Under the pieces are notes generated by a model. It was not told the origin of the DNA. It did no database searches and saw nothing but the letters and a program-made list of their open reading frames with translations. DNA of 16,085 bases from Candidatus Pacearchaeota archaeon (GTDB lineage Archaea > Nanoarchaeota > Nanoarchaeia > Pacearchaeales > GW2011-AR1): assembly GCA_002690445.1 (NCBI GenBank), contig NZER01000217.1, forward strand, positions 1-16,085, written 5' to 3'. The translations under genes and the position numbers were made by a program. Position 1 is the stretch's first letter; each line of letters starts with the position of its first letter. Below, in pieces: positions 1 to 7,010 of this stretch.

Positions 1-132
1 ATCTACATCTTCATCTTCTTCCTCTTCCTCCTGCTCAGCCTCGAAGTCTTCTCTCTGGTTAGATTTCCAAGTAGCTGGAAAGCATCGTCGGCAATAAGGA
101 TCTCCACATAAACAAGGTTCCTTGTATCCCAT
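1..132 (-). CDS. small Cys-rich, acidic phage protein (3' part outside window)
   Basis: ATG at 132 lies directly after the stop of the next gene upstream and is preceded by a strong AGGAGG site about 7 bases away (complement of 136-141). The 44 codons in the window read through the edge without a stop. The N-terminus carries Cys7-x-Cys9-x4-Cys14-x2-Cys17 within CLCGDPYCRRC, a spacing suited to one zinc ion. After a short linker comes a run of Glu and Asp up to the edge. Short phage proteins that open with a CxCGDPYC-like motif are common, but I know no function for them. It is the last visible gene of the leftward operon, after the helicase loader. Calling it a zinc-binding protein is inference from the cysteine spacing. 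Confidence 0.7.
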   Translation of the reverse strand, partial: MGYKEPCLCGDPYCRRCFPATWKSNQREDFEAEQEEEEEDEDVD

Positions 133-133
133 C

Positions 134-331
134 TTAGTCCTCCTCTTTGACGTTAACGTATTGGTTAATTGTATTGATGGCATTCTGAACTTCTTCGAGA
201 TTACCAATCTCCATGCCAAGCATCTCCGCGACCACCATAACGTGGCAGTGTTCAGCCCGACCCTCCTTGACGCATAGCTCGTAGGTTGGACCCTCTCCAT
301 CAAAGCCCATTCCTAAAGTTAATTTTTGCAT
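134..331 (-). CDS. hypothetical small acidic protein (65 aa)
   Basis: The ATG at 331 is preceded by AAGGAGATAAGC, one of the exact copies of the extended GGAGATAAG ribosome-binding site used across this arm. The stop codon of the helicase loader lies inside this site, so translation of the two genes is probably coupled. The protein is acidic at its C-terminus (VKEED) and has a central region rich in Glu, Cys and His. I do not recognise a family. Tight packing between the helicase loader and the Cys-rich gene and a strong ribosome-binding site make it a real gene. Confidence 0.7.
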   Translation of the reverse strand: MQKLTLGMGFDGEGPTYELCVKEGRAEHCHVMVVAEMLGMEIGNLEEVQNAINTINQYVNVKEED

Positions 332-333
332 GC

Positions 334-1050
334 TTATCTCCTTGCTCTCATTGAATCATCAGCTATCTCGTAGAAGCCTCCACCGTATGCGAAGCCCTCT
401 CTCAATCTATCAGTTACCCTGTCTCCATATCGGTCTTGAAATGCTTGTACGTTTAGGTTCGTGGTGATGATTGTTCTTTTAAAGTTTGAGTATCGTTCAT
501 CTATTAGCTCATCTAGCCGTTGAAGAAAGTTCCCGTTCTTGTCTAGGTACTCAACACCAAGATCATCGATGACCATAAACTTATGTTGCATCATCTTTTC
601 AAATTCTTTGGCATATCCATTGGTTCGGGCAATCCTTGTGCCTGACCACCAGTAACGCGTGGTATAACTTGGCGCTCCATCTGGAGGAACATTATCGTAA
701 AGCCATACGGCAGCTCCGGTAGATTTCCCCGTCCCTTTTCCTCCCGACAGGACAAGGCACCAAGCTTCTCTTGGTTGAAGACTGAACTGCCTAACCCACT
801 TAACTGCTTTAGTTTTTTCTAGTGGATTCTCGACAGAGAAGATGTTCTTTAGGATTCTTTCAGGTACGCCCCAAGTCTGGAGGCACTTCATCTTCTCGCT
901 TGCGCTTGCGCCTTCATCGGGATCAAACTCTTCTTGCTCTTTCCCACTAAGTTCGAGGTTCATAACTCGCTGCCGCTCTCGCAACTTCCCGACGACCTGC
1001 ATCCATTCGTCGTCTGTATCCTCACTAAAATCTAGCTGCTTGGTCTCCAT
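334..1050 (-). CDS. DnaC-like AAA+ replicative helicase loader
   Basis: An ATPase of the DnaC/IstB type, which loads the replicative helicase onto single-stranded DNA at the phage origin. Counting from the ATG at 1050 (238 aa), it has a charged N-terminal segment (1-60), Walker A GGKGTGKST at 103-111, Walker B FMVIDD at 158-163, a sensor-like TTNLN at 196-200 and an arginine-finger-like DRVTDR at 210-215, as in DnaC. I prefer ATG 1050, which has GAGGA 8 bases upstream. The longer frame opens with TTG at 1083 and lacks a good site. It overlaps the end of the replication initiator gene by 26 bases, the usual initiator-loader pairing in phages. The helicase itself is not in the window and may be the host's. 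Confidence 0.9.
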   Translation of the reverse strand: METKQLDFSEDTDDEWMQVVGKLRERQRVMNLELSGKEQEEFDPDEGASASEKMKCLQTWGVPERILKNIFSVENPLEKTKAVKWVRQFSLQPREAWCLVLSGGKGTGKSTGAAVWLYDNVPPDGAPSYTTRYWWSGTRIARTNGYAKEFEKMMQHKFMVIDDLGVEYLDKNGNFLQRLDELIDERYSNFKRTIITTNLNVQAFQDRYGDRVTDRLREGFAYGGGFYEIADDSMRARR

Positions 1051-1726
1051 CTCCAAAGTCCTCACTTCCTTTATGATGTCCAATTTGTGTTACTTCGTTG
1101 TACTGTTCTGGGTCACTGGCTCGCTCAATAAAGCCTTCTATCTTGGATGTATTCCTAAAGATAAATTCAATAGAGTGACCCGCCGGAACCTTCTGGTGCC
1201 AAGGGCAAAGCTTGTTCCCATCGATGGCCTTCTTTAAGTCGTCTACTGAGTAGCCCTCTTTTAATCTCTTTCGGACTTTCTTCCAGTCACTATGCCCAGG
1301 CACAATCATCTTGCCGCGGGTGGGATGCACTGTCCGATAGTAGGATACAACTTCTTCAACAGGAGTGTACTTCCCACCAAGAGACTCAGGTGCCTTGACC
1401 GAAGGAAGGGCCTTGGCTCCTGATTGTTTCTTGGGTTTGACTAAGTTGTATTTGTTCCATCCATGAACAGCGAACACCCCACCGTTGGCATCCAACAGCC
1501 TTAAGTCGACAAGGACTTGTACGAACGTCTCGTTGTCACCTTCATAGTCTGCTGCCTCCGATATATCCTGGTCTTCCATGCCAGTAAGATGCCCGTCTTT
1601 CCTGTATTCCTTGCAGAAGCACCAAAGGTTGTAGAGTGCTAACACTCCTTCTGCTCCTAACTTATTTTTAAGTCTTCTTATTTTGGGATGAATACGCGAG
1701 GAAGTACAAAGCATCAGTTCTGGCAT
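1025..1726 (-). CDS. replication initiator / replisome organiser (DnaD/O-like)
   Basis: Probable origin-binding or helicase-recruiting replication protein, 233 aa. The N-terminus (RIHPKIRRLKNKLGAEGVLALYNLW) resembles the winged-helix start of phage replisome organisers. The C-terminus has a module with W148KKVRKRLKEGYSVDD followed by KAIDG, PWH and FIFRNTSKIEGFI near residues 148-200, which is typical of phage replication protein C-terminal domains. The start is ATG 1726, with AGGAG 5 bases upstream. A longer frame begins with TTG at 1747 and has no site. It sits directly before the helicase loader and after a hairpin-rich spacer, so its dose may be set by that spacer. Family assignment rests on reading motifs, not on a search. 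Confidence 0.75.
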   Translation of the reverse strand: MPELMLCTSSRIHPKIRRLKNKLGAEGVLALYNLWCFCKEYRKDGHLTGMEDQDISEAADYEGDNETFVQVLVDLRLLDANGGVFAVHGWNKYNLVKPKKQSGAKALPSVKAPESLGGKYTPVEEVVSYYRTVHPTRGKMIVPGHSDWKKVRKRLKEGYSVDDLKKAIDGNKLCPWHQKVPAGHSIEFIFRNTSKIEGFIERASDPEQYNEVTQIGHHKGSEDFGDGDQAARF

Positions 1727-1752
1727 GATAACTCCTGGAGTCGGCAAAGGTT

Positions 1753-1831
1753 AAAAGGGGAGAGGACGGACCTGAAGCTAGGAGATAAGGACTAGGTTCA
1801 GGGGAAGTGGACATGGGAGACCGTCCTCTCC
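1753..1831 (-). terminator. nested hairpin spacer: attenuator/terminator before the replication initiator
   Basis: The gap between the SSB-like gene and the initiator holds a perfect 11-bp inverted repeat (1759-1769 with 1821-1831). Nested inside is a second one of 10/11 bp (1771-1781 with 1792-1802). In the minus-strand RNA the outer stem is followed by CCCTTTTAACC, a short T-run, so it may end or weaken transcription before the initiator gene. Its 3' arm and T-run resemble the three other minus-strand terminators in this arm. The outer loop is long (51 bases), which is unusual for an intrinsic terminator. A regulatory RNA fold or an origin element is an alternative. Confidence 0.55.
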
Positions 1832-1839
1832 GCCTCTTT

Positions 1840-2241
1840 TTAGAATGGCATAGGGTCAGCCTCTTCGTCTACCGCTTTATCCACTGCATCTACAGAAAGA
1901 TAATGATCGACGGAGAGCCACTTATCTCCTGGCTTACGGACAAACTCAGCGCGTCCCTCCTTGCCTAGAAACTCATCAGAATCTAAGTCCTCCTTGTCGA
2001 AGTCGATGCCAAAGGCACCACAAAACTCTTTGAGTTTCCACTTCATACGAGGAAGAGAAGTTACAATGTTTTCATAGGATTGGAATCCGGTTTCCTTATT
2101 CCAGACATCAAGCTGGATTCGCATCCCTGTATTTCCTGATCGGAATGTATAGGGAAAATCCAAGGTCTTAACCCGAACGCTGTAAACTCCCTCTGGATAT
2201 CCTTCTTCAATCTCTTCGGGGTTGTGATTCAATGCTACCAT
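1840..2241 (-). CDS. SSB-like single-stranded DNA-binding protein (DUF669-like)
   Basis: A 133-aa protein likely to coat single-stranded DNA during phage replication and annealing. It has a β-rich core (GVYSVRVKTLDFPYTFRSGNTGMRI) like the small phage proteins of the DUF669 type that sit next to recombinases. It ends in an acidic tail closing with EEADPMPF, which resembles the acidic DDDIPF-type tip by which SSBs recruit partners. The ATG at 2241 has AAGGAG 7 bases upstream, which favours it over the ATG at 2256 with no site. It starts one base after the Sak4-like gene stops, so the two are coupled. The tail motif and the neighbours are seen directly. The binding function is inferred. Confidence 0.65.
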   Translation of the reverse strand: MVALNHNPEEIEEGYPEGVYSVRVKTLDFPYTFRSGNTGMRIQLDVWNKETGFQSYENIVTSLPRMKWKLKEFCGAFGIDFDKEDLDSDEFLGKEGRAEFVRKPGDKWLSVDHYLSVDAVDKAVDEEADPMPF

Positions 2242-2242
2242 T

Positions 2243-3025
2243 TCAAACTCCTTCATTTTGCTTATAAGCTTTCATGTAATTTTCATAAGAGAATTCAATT
2301 GTTTCCGGCATCTCATACCCTGCGCGACTCTTTGCGTCACGGCCTGGACCGCCTTCGAAATAGCAAACTCTTTTCTTGCTGCCTTTTTGTTTGGCAATCT
2401 TATCGCCCTGTTGCTTCACAGCTACATGGTCTTTGGTAACGTGCCCAACTTGGTCAGCCCATGCCAGTGCAGTAGGCCAAGTGTACTTGGTCATATCTCC
2501 TCCGAGCTTAAGGAAGTCATCACCCAGAGCATTGCCCTGTTTGTGAAGTCCCTCATGGGCAAGAAGAACAACGAACATATTTCTCTTATTGCGTAGCATA
2601 TCTAAGCCGTTGATAAGCCTGATGAATTCTTGCTGCATAAGCCTGTCGCCTTGCGCCCATGACATATAACCCTCCTTGCCTCGCTCTGGCAGCATTCGAC
2701 CACCAAACTTAGTGTTGAGGATATAATCTTTGCAGAGAACTTCTGCTGCATTGAGAGTATCTAAAACGACTGTCTCTCTGTCAGTCTCTTCTCGAATGAG
2801 ATAGCCGACTGCCGCAAGCAAGTGTTCCCACTTCTCAATCCTTCCTTTCTTTGGAATCTTCGGGAGCTTCTTCTCGCACCCATCTTCAGTTAGGAGGAAC
2901 ACTGGCTTCTCGCACTTGGTTCCAAATGTTGTTTTCCCCATTCCGGTTGAGCCGAATAGGATTAGCCTTGGTGGTCTACGCTCTTGGTCGTCTACGGATA
3001 GATCAAACTCCATAACGTCTGTCAT
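2243..3025 (-). CDS. Sak4-like RecA-fold ATPase (recombination)
   Basis: A 260-aa P-loop ATPase similar to Sak4/AAA_24 phage recombinases, RecA-core proteins that promote single-strand annealing with a partner SSB. Visible motifs are Walker A GSTGMGKTT (25-33), the PVFLLTEDG strand (41-49), Walker B TVVLDT (85-90) and VVLLAH (152-157) at the sensor strand. The start is ATG 3025 with AAAGGAG upstream. The alternative at 3046 is TTG. It lies between the RecB-like exonuclease and the SSB-like gene, which is the standard order of a phage recombination cassette. A general AAA ATPase label is the fallback if the Sak4 match fails. Confidence 0.8.
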   Translation of the reverse strand: MTDVMEFDLSVDDQERRPPRLILFGSTGMGKTTFGTKCEKPVFLLTEDGCEKKLPKIPKKGRIEKWEHLLAAVGYLIREETDRETVVLDTLNAAEVLCKDYILNTKFGGRMLPERGKEGYMSWAQGDRLMQQEFIRLINGLDMLRNKRNMFVVLLAHEGLHKQGNALGDDFLKLGGDMTKYTWPTALAWADQVGHVTKDHVAVKQQGDKIAKQKGSKKRVCYFEGGPGRDAKSRAGYEMPETIEFSYENYMKAYKQNEGV

Positions 3026-3039
3026 ACTTATCTCTCCTT

Positions 3040-4113
3040 TTAACAATTATAAGAAATCCAAGTGGACTTCTTGCCCTCTAGTTCTGGATGAAGGTCTTCA
3101 AGCTTTTCAATGTTCATTGCACTGTCAAGCGTACTGGCTCCAAGACAAATATCTAGAAAAGCACAGCCGCCGTAGTTGCCACATGATGTTGAATTTCTTA
3201 TCTCCAGAAACCCTGTGTTCTTTAAGAGGTTAACATACTCCTCAAGCTCCATCAACCTTTGAGTGTGTTGAGCCTGAGTGCACATTGCTTCATGCCTCAC
3301 ATATCGCCAGGGATAAACTTCATCGCTGGTATATTCTTTTGCCATTCGCTCGCTAAACTCAGCCAGTGTTTCATGGTTCGCTTCTTTCCGAGCACTTACC
3401 TCTGCATCAGTTTCATCTTTTCTTTTCTTTACTGGATGACCTCCTTCTTTTTTTGTCTTCTGTCTTGGTACTGATTTAGATGTTTGAACTACGTCATAGA
3501 TGACGCGAGGTAATGGAGGATCCCAATCTGTAGTTGACTGCTCCTTTAAGAATTCAAGAGCTGCTTGCCTGTAGATTGTGAGTTGAATATCAAGAGGGAG
3601 TCTCCTGAAATAACTTCCTCCTATATCTATTGCGGAGCTGGTTGTCTTATGGTCAATCACGGTAGCTTCACCTAGCGCATGATTAAAAATTAAAACATCC
3701 ATCTTCCCTTTGTAATCTATTCCGTTGAGGTTGAAGGTAAACTCTCTCTCAGTGAATACGGTTACAGGATCTTTCCCGAAGTCCTGAAGAGAATCTTGGT
3801 CTTTATATTTTATATAGTATCCTCGGATGTAAGCGCGGCATCGGGCATAGGCTATACGGCCTTCATCCGAGTCCCACCAGTCATCCTTTTCATTCTTATT
3901 TTCGCCCCATTCTTCTCCTTGAGACATAGCGTGTATTGCGCCAAGGGCGTCACTCAAGTCCTTGCCTAGCCAATACTCCTCTAGCCCTTTGTGGGTGAGA
4001 GTTCCTATCTTCATAGGGCTTGTTGCTTTCCCTCGATAGCCTTCAAGGTACTTATACTTGTATAGCTTAGGGCATTGCATCCCCGCGGTTATACTGCTTG
4101 AGGTAAAATTCAT
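3040..4113 (-). CDS. PD-(D/E)XK exonuclease, RecB/Cas4-like, probable Fe-S cluster
   Basis: A 357-aa nuclease of the RecB/Cas4 superfamily, expected to resect DNA ends for the annealing ATPase beside it. It shows SSSITAGMQCPKLYKYKY at the N-terminus, GTLTH with H41, the catalytic D139 in KMDVLI, D154-H-K156 in VIDHKTT, and QLTIYRQA (177-184). Cys14 plus Cys311, Cys317 and Cys323 match the layout in which one N-terminal and three C-terminal cysteines hold a 4Fe-4S cluster in AddB- and Cas4-type nucleases. Residues 215-250 are a Lys/Glu-rich insert. The ATG overlaps the previous stop as ATGA, giving translational coupling, and AAAGGA lies upstream. The nuclease assignment is strong. The cluster is inferred from cysteine positions. 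Confidence 0.85.
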   Translation of the reverse strand: MNFTSSSITAGMQCPKLYKYKYLEGYRGKATSPMKIGTLTHKGLEEYWLGKDLSDALGAIHAMSQGEEWGENKNEKDDWWDSDEGRIAYARCRAYIRGYYIKYKDQDSLQDFGKDPVTVFTEREFTFNLNGIDYKGKMDVLIFNHALGEATVIDHKTTSSAIDIGGSYFRRLPLDIQLTIYRQAALEFLKEQSTTDWDPPLPRVIYDVVQTSKSVPRQKTKKEGGHPVKKRKDETDAEVSARKEANHETLAEFSERMAKEYTSDEVYPWRYVRHEAMCTQAQHTQRLMELEEYVNLLKNTGFLEIRNSTSCGNYGGCAFLDICLGASTLDSAMNIEKLEDLHPELEGKKSTWISYNC

Positions 4114-4457
4114 TGTTGGTCCTTTGCCGCTTCGATACCTTCACGAGTTTCTTCATAAGACTTTCGCTTAATAAACATCGTGGTCTTCCCGTTGTCCGGG
4201 TTGCAAGCGTATGTCACATCGAATTGCTCGAAGTCTTCGATGACAATTCCGTCAGCTTCATAGGTTGTTATGGTGTGATAGCATTCATCGCCGTGGACTC
4301 CATTGCTGTCGAAGCGAACTTGTTGTCGTACATAAGGGCCTTGTGTTGGTTCGCTTCCATCCCAATGCTGAGTTATCCATCTGGATCCAACTGTAACCAT
4401 CCCGATATTGTGCATATCCATACTAGAATGAGTTGGTGCAATAATTTTCTTGCTCAT
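4110..4457 (-). CDS. hypothetical protein (115 aa)
   Basis: The ATG at 4457 has TTAGGAGATAAATT upstream, a variant of the arm's common ribosome-binding site. The sequence is rich in aromatic residues, Thr and Val (for example IGMVTVGSRWITQHWDG), suggesting a β-rich fold, and ends in a charged helix (SYEETREGIEAAKDQQ). No family is recognised. It overlaps the exonuclease start by four bases, so its translation probably feeds the nuclease, and it may belong to the recombination cassette. Confidence 0.75.
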   Translation of the reverse strand: MSKKIIAPTHSSMDMHNIGMVTVGSRWITQHWDGSEPTQGPYVRQQVRFDSNGVHGDECYHTITTYEADGIVIEDFEQFDVTYACNPDNGKTTMFIKRKSYEETREGIEAAKDQQ

Positions 4458-4467
4458 AATTTATCTC

Positions 4468-4701
4468 CTAATTTAATGCTGATGTTGTTTTTCCTGTAAT
4501 CTCAGTAATGAGATCTTCCACTTCTAAAAGAGTTTCACTAAAGATCTCTATTCTCTCTAGCTCTGTTAGTTCTGAGTGTGTGTCATCAACTACAGTCTTG
4601 AGAGCATATTGGAATATCTGCTTCACGCATGTTCCTTCGGTAGTCAAAACAGGATTCGCTTTGAATAATTGAAGCATTGCTTTTCTTTCTTCAGGGCTCA
4701 T
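4468..4701 (-). CDS. hypothetical small helical protein (77 aa)
   Basis: The predicted protein is almost entirely helical, with an acidic second half (SELTELERIEIFSETLLEVEDLITEITG). The start at 4701 lies inside the end of the previous gene (11-base overlap) and has GGAAGAAG just upstream, a weak ribosome-binding site consistent with coupled translation. No function or family is recognised. Confidence 0.65.
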   Translation of the reverse strand: MSPEERKAMLQLFKANPVLTTEGTCVKQIFQYALKTVVDDTHSELTELERIEIFSETLLEVEDLITEITGKTTSALN

Positions 4702-4903
4702 CTTCTTCCAGTTCTTCAGGATTTTTTCCTGTCATAAACACACTTATGTCACACCAATCAGGCGCAAGTATCTGGGCGATAACCAGCATAGCGTGGTGCA
4801 TCTTTCCTAAGTTTTTGAATTCTGTTAGCGTTGAGAACAATTGACTTTCAAGTATCTGAAATCCAATCTCTTCTTGTTCTTCTTTGTCGTAAATACCATA
4901 CAT
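4691..4903 (-). CDS. hypothetical acidic protein (70 aa) opening with MYGIYD
   Basis: The ATG at 4903 has GAGGAA about 8 bases upstream. The protein is mostly helical and acidic, ending EELEEDEP. No family is recognised. The first six codons and the two bases before them are identical to the start of the portal gene on the opposite arm (20 identical bases, 4886-4905 here and 13070-13089 there), while the rest of the two proteins is unrelated. Its gene overlaps the next one by 11 bases. Confidence 0.7.
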   Translation of the reverse strand: MYGIYDKEEQEEIGFQILESQLFSTLTEFKNLGKMHHAMLVIAQILAPDWCDISVFMTGKNPEELEEDEP

Positions 4904-4924
4904 TACAACATTTCCTCGCTATAC

Positions 4925-5779
4925 TCATCCATCATAAGAGACTCCTCTGACATAATCGCAAGACTTCTCTGCTTGCTGTGCTGCTTGCATTAAGAACTTT
5001 CGTTCTCCTTTTAGTTTCTTCAGCCAGCTCTGAATGTAAGCTGCTGAATTCTCAATATGCTTCTCAACTCCTAAGTCAGCCATGAAGAAGCAAGCTCCCA
5101 TCTCAGCTATCAATTCTTCTTTTGAGTAATCATGGTTGCCAAACATCCCCTTCATTCCCTCAGCCCTGTCGAGCCTATTCTTTGCTCCGGTGCTATGAGT
5201 TATCTCATGAAAGTATGTGCTCCAATACTCTGCTGCCGATACATGATCAGCTCTGCTAGGCATTGTGATCATATCGTATCCTGGAATATAGGAAGCTTGT
5301 TCCATCCCAAAGCTAACCTTGGGTCCATTCTCATTTTGATACTTCTGGACAATTGCCTCAGCCTCAAGCTCCCAATCCTCATTAGGCTTGGTGTCTACTT
5401 GGGGCCAGAGTTCTTCTGCTCCTCTCACCTGTTGGCGATTAAAGCATTTATAAAAGCGGGTAAACGGAACGCGTTCAGTGCCCCCTTCTTTCTTTTTCTT
5501 CTCAACCCAATTCCAAAAAACAATTGGTGTGTATTTTCTTTGTTGGCATTCTTTTAGTTCAAGGTCCAGCTTGCTTAGCTGGTTGCGTGTGTACCAATTT
5601 GGGTCTCTGAACCCACTAACACTACAGATCAGGGCATTGATTCCTCGATAGAACTTACCAGTTGCTCCGCTCTTTGGTCGGCCTGACTTGCAGTTCCAAG
5701 GTTTCTGCCAAGGGATCTCACCTTGCTCTAAAAGTTCAATGATTTTATCAGTAACAATCTTGTTTACTTTTTCTGACAT
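4925..5779 (-). CDS. ArdC-like antirestriction protein: ssDNA-binding domain plus zinc metallopeptidase
   Basis: A 284-aa protein with the two-domain layout of ArdC/TraC-type proteins, which bind single-stranded DNA and can protect incoming DNA from restriction. The N-terminal domain (about 1-125) has the family signatures GEIPWQKPW, YRGINAL, NWYTRNQL and FYKCFNRQQV. The C-terminal domain has a metallopeptidase active site HEITH at 191-195, with the likely third zinc ligand E226 in EELIAEMGA. The length is close to plasmid ArdC. The ATG at 5779 follows an exact GGAGATAAG site that also contains the stop of the previous gene. Early, pre-replication expression would suit a role in protecting newly injected DNA. 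Family is strong; the role in this phage is inferred. Confidence 0.88.
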   Translation of the reverse strand: MSEKVNKIVTDKIIELLEQGEIPWQKPWNCKSGRPKSGATGKFYRGINALICSVSGFRDPNWYTRNQLSKLDLELKECQQRKYTPIVFWNWVEKKKKEGGTERVPFTRFYKCFNRQQVRGAEELWPQVDTKPNEDWELEAEAIVQKYQNENGPKVSFGMEQASYIPGYDMITMPSRADHVSAAEYWSTYFHEITHSTGAKNRLDRAEGMKGMFGNHDYSKEELIAEMGACFFMADLGVEKHIENSAAYIQSWLKKLKGERKFLMQAAQQAEKSCDYVRGVSYDG

Positions 5780-5780
5780 C

Positions 5781-6065
5781 TTATCTCCCCTGCTTATTCT
5801 TTAGGTGGTCGGTACATCTTTCAGCCAAGTTCCAAGCCTGCTTCTTTGATTCTTTAAGGCGTCTAACTTCTTGAATAAGCTCCTTGCCTCGACGAGCGAG
5901 ATCTTTCGTTATCGCCCACGCCTCTTTTCCTTTTTGTTTTTCGTAGTGGAGCTTCTCTTTAAGCCGATCAATCTCACCCTGGGCAAAATGCTCTCCCAGC
6001 TCGATGCCTTGCTCATGACCAGCTAGCCATTGCTTTGCTTGTTTCTTTTTGATTCTTTTATTCAT
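5781..6065 (-). CDS. hypothetical Lys/Glu-rich coiled-coil protein (94 aa)
   Basis: Starting from ATG 6065, which has GAGGAGATAGG directly upstream (the 6086 frame opens with TTG), the protein begins with a very basic stretch (NKRIKKKQAKQ). It continues as a long charged helix (DRLKEKLHYEKQKGKEAW, RGKELIQEVRRLKESKKQ) with heptad-like spacing, so a coiled coil is likely. The basic start could contact DNA or RNA, which is only inference. Its stop lies within the ribosome-binding site of the ArdC-like gene. Confidence 0.7.
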   Translation of the reverse strand: MNKRIKKKQAKQWLAGHEQGIELGEHFAQGEIDRLKEKLHYEKQKGKEAWAITKDLARRGKELIQEVRRLKESKKQAWNLAERCTDHLKNKQGR

Positions 6066-6094
6066 CCTATCTCCTCGCTCTCCCAAGCGTTTCT

Positions 6095-6508
6095 CTATTG
6101 AGTTTTTCCCAAGGTCTCCAATCTGTTTCTAATGGGATCAAGAATCACCTTTAAGTCCCACATTTGGTTTTCAAAATCGGCCACTTCTTCTTTGGTCAAT
6201 GGTCTTCCGTTGACTGCTTTCCCCAGGTCTTCAGATAGCTCCCTAAATTTAGTGACTTCATTTTCAAGCCGCACAATAACTTTAGTTTTCTCTATACATT
6301 TTAAACAAGTGGGAAGTTCTCCTGTCCTTTCAAAGTTCTTAACGTCCTTATGATATAGCTCCCAACTTTGTTCACTTGCTATGTCAAAGACAGCCCGATG
6401 AAGATCAGATTCTTTATGATGCTCATAATGATAAAGGACGTTCTTAAGCTTTTGAACCATGTTCCTAAGCGAACGAACAAGATACTCTTCTCGTTTTGTA
6501 AAGCTCAT
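6095..6508 (-). CDS. hypothetical helical protein (137 aa)
   Basis: The ATG at 6508 has AAGGAG about 7 bases upstream. The protein is predicted helical throughout. A basic, His-rich N-terminal half (VLYHYEHHKESDLHR) leads to a single CLKC pair (Cys68, Cys71), then a long charged helix that could form a coiled coil (IVRLENEVTKFRELSEDLG). A single Cys pair is too little to claim a zinc finger, though a dimer could share a metal. No family is recognised. It belongs to the run of small unknown genes before the ArdC-like gene. Confidence 0.7.
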   Translation of the reverse strand: MSFTKREEYLVRSLRNMVQKLKNVLYHYEHHKESDLHRAVFDIASEQSWELYHKDVKNFERTGELPTCLKCIEKTKVIVRLENEVTKFRELSEDLGKAVNGRPLTKEEVADFENQMWDLKVILDPIRNRLETLGKTQ

Positions 6509-6550
6509 TTGTTCTCCTTATATTCTTTAGTCTCATTATTTCTCCCCCCT

Positions 6551-6817
6551 CTATCCATAAAGAATCGCGTCATGCATTAGCTCAGCGTAATCAGCCGCCG
6601 ATTCCTCGCAGAATGAGCATGGCGTTAATTTGTTGATGTGTATTTCGCACCTCTCGCGAGCAATATGCGGCCCATCAGAGAGATTGCTATTCTTGTGGTA
6701 CTGAAGCTCTATCCAATTGATATATTTTCTTGAACAGATATGCCCACAGAAATCATTTCCGTCGATCGGATCTCCCTCGTGCTTGAAGGAAATCTCGCAG
6801 TGATAGCACTTTTTCAT
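6551..6817 (-). CDS. hypothetical small zinc-finger-like protein (88 aa)
   Basis: Seven cysteines are arranged as Cys4-x2-Cys7, Cys24-x3-Cys28, Cys57 and Cys67-x2-Cys70. The first four suit a treble-clef-like or zinc-ribbon site (CYHC and CGHIC around a short loop). The later CSFC could add a second metal site with Cys57 or a nearby His. Such proteins often bind nucleic acid or act as host-takeover adaptors, but no specific family is recognised. The ATG at 6817 is preceded by AGAAAGAGATAAGAA, a weaker form of the shared ribosome-binding site. Its first 65 bases overlap the previous gene in another frame. Confidence 0.65.
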   Translation of the reverse strand: MKKCYHCEISFKHEGDPIDGNDFCGHICSRKYINWIELQYHKNSNLSDGPHIARERCEIHINKLTPCSFCEESAADYAELMHDAILYG

Positions 6818-7001
6818 TTCTTATCTCTTTCTGAGGGATACTAGTTCCACTCTTAGACTTAGGCAGCTTCTCCCGAAAGCCGCTATTTAATATGTCGGCT
6901 ATTTCGGAGAGGATGTCAAGGAGAAGCTGATCAGTTCTGCCAAGATCCCTACCTTTTACCGACATTTTAAGATCGTTTATCATTCGTTTAAGATCATCCA
7001 C
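6753..7001 (-). CDS. hypothetical protein (82 aa), GTG start
   Basis: The frame opens with GTG at 7001, which has TAGGAA about 8 bases upstream. An internal ATG at 6983 lacks a comparable site. The first half is amphipathic helix (MINDLKMSVKGRDL, LLLDILSEIADILNSGF). The C-terminus is basic (FLQARGRSDRRK). The last 65 bases overlap the zinc-finger-like gene, an unusually long overlap for this arm. Either both genes are real and share the segment, or this one is wrongly extended. No family is recognised. Confidence 0.55.
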   Translation of the reverse strand: MDDLKRMINDLKMSVKGRDLGRTDQLLLDILSEIADILNSGFREKLPKSKSGTSIPQKEIRNEKVLSLRDFLQARGRSDRRK

Positions 7002-7010
7002 GATATATTC

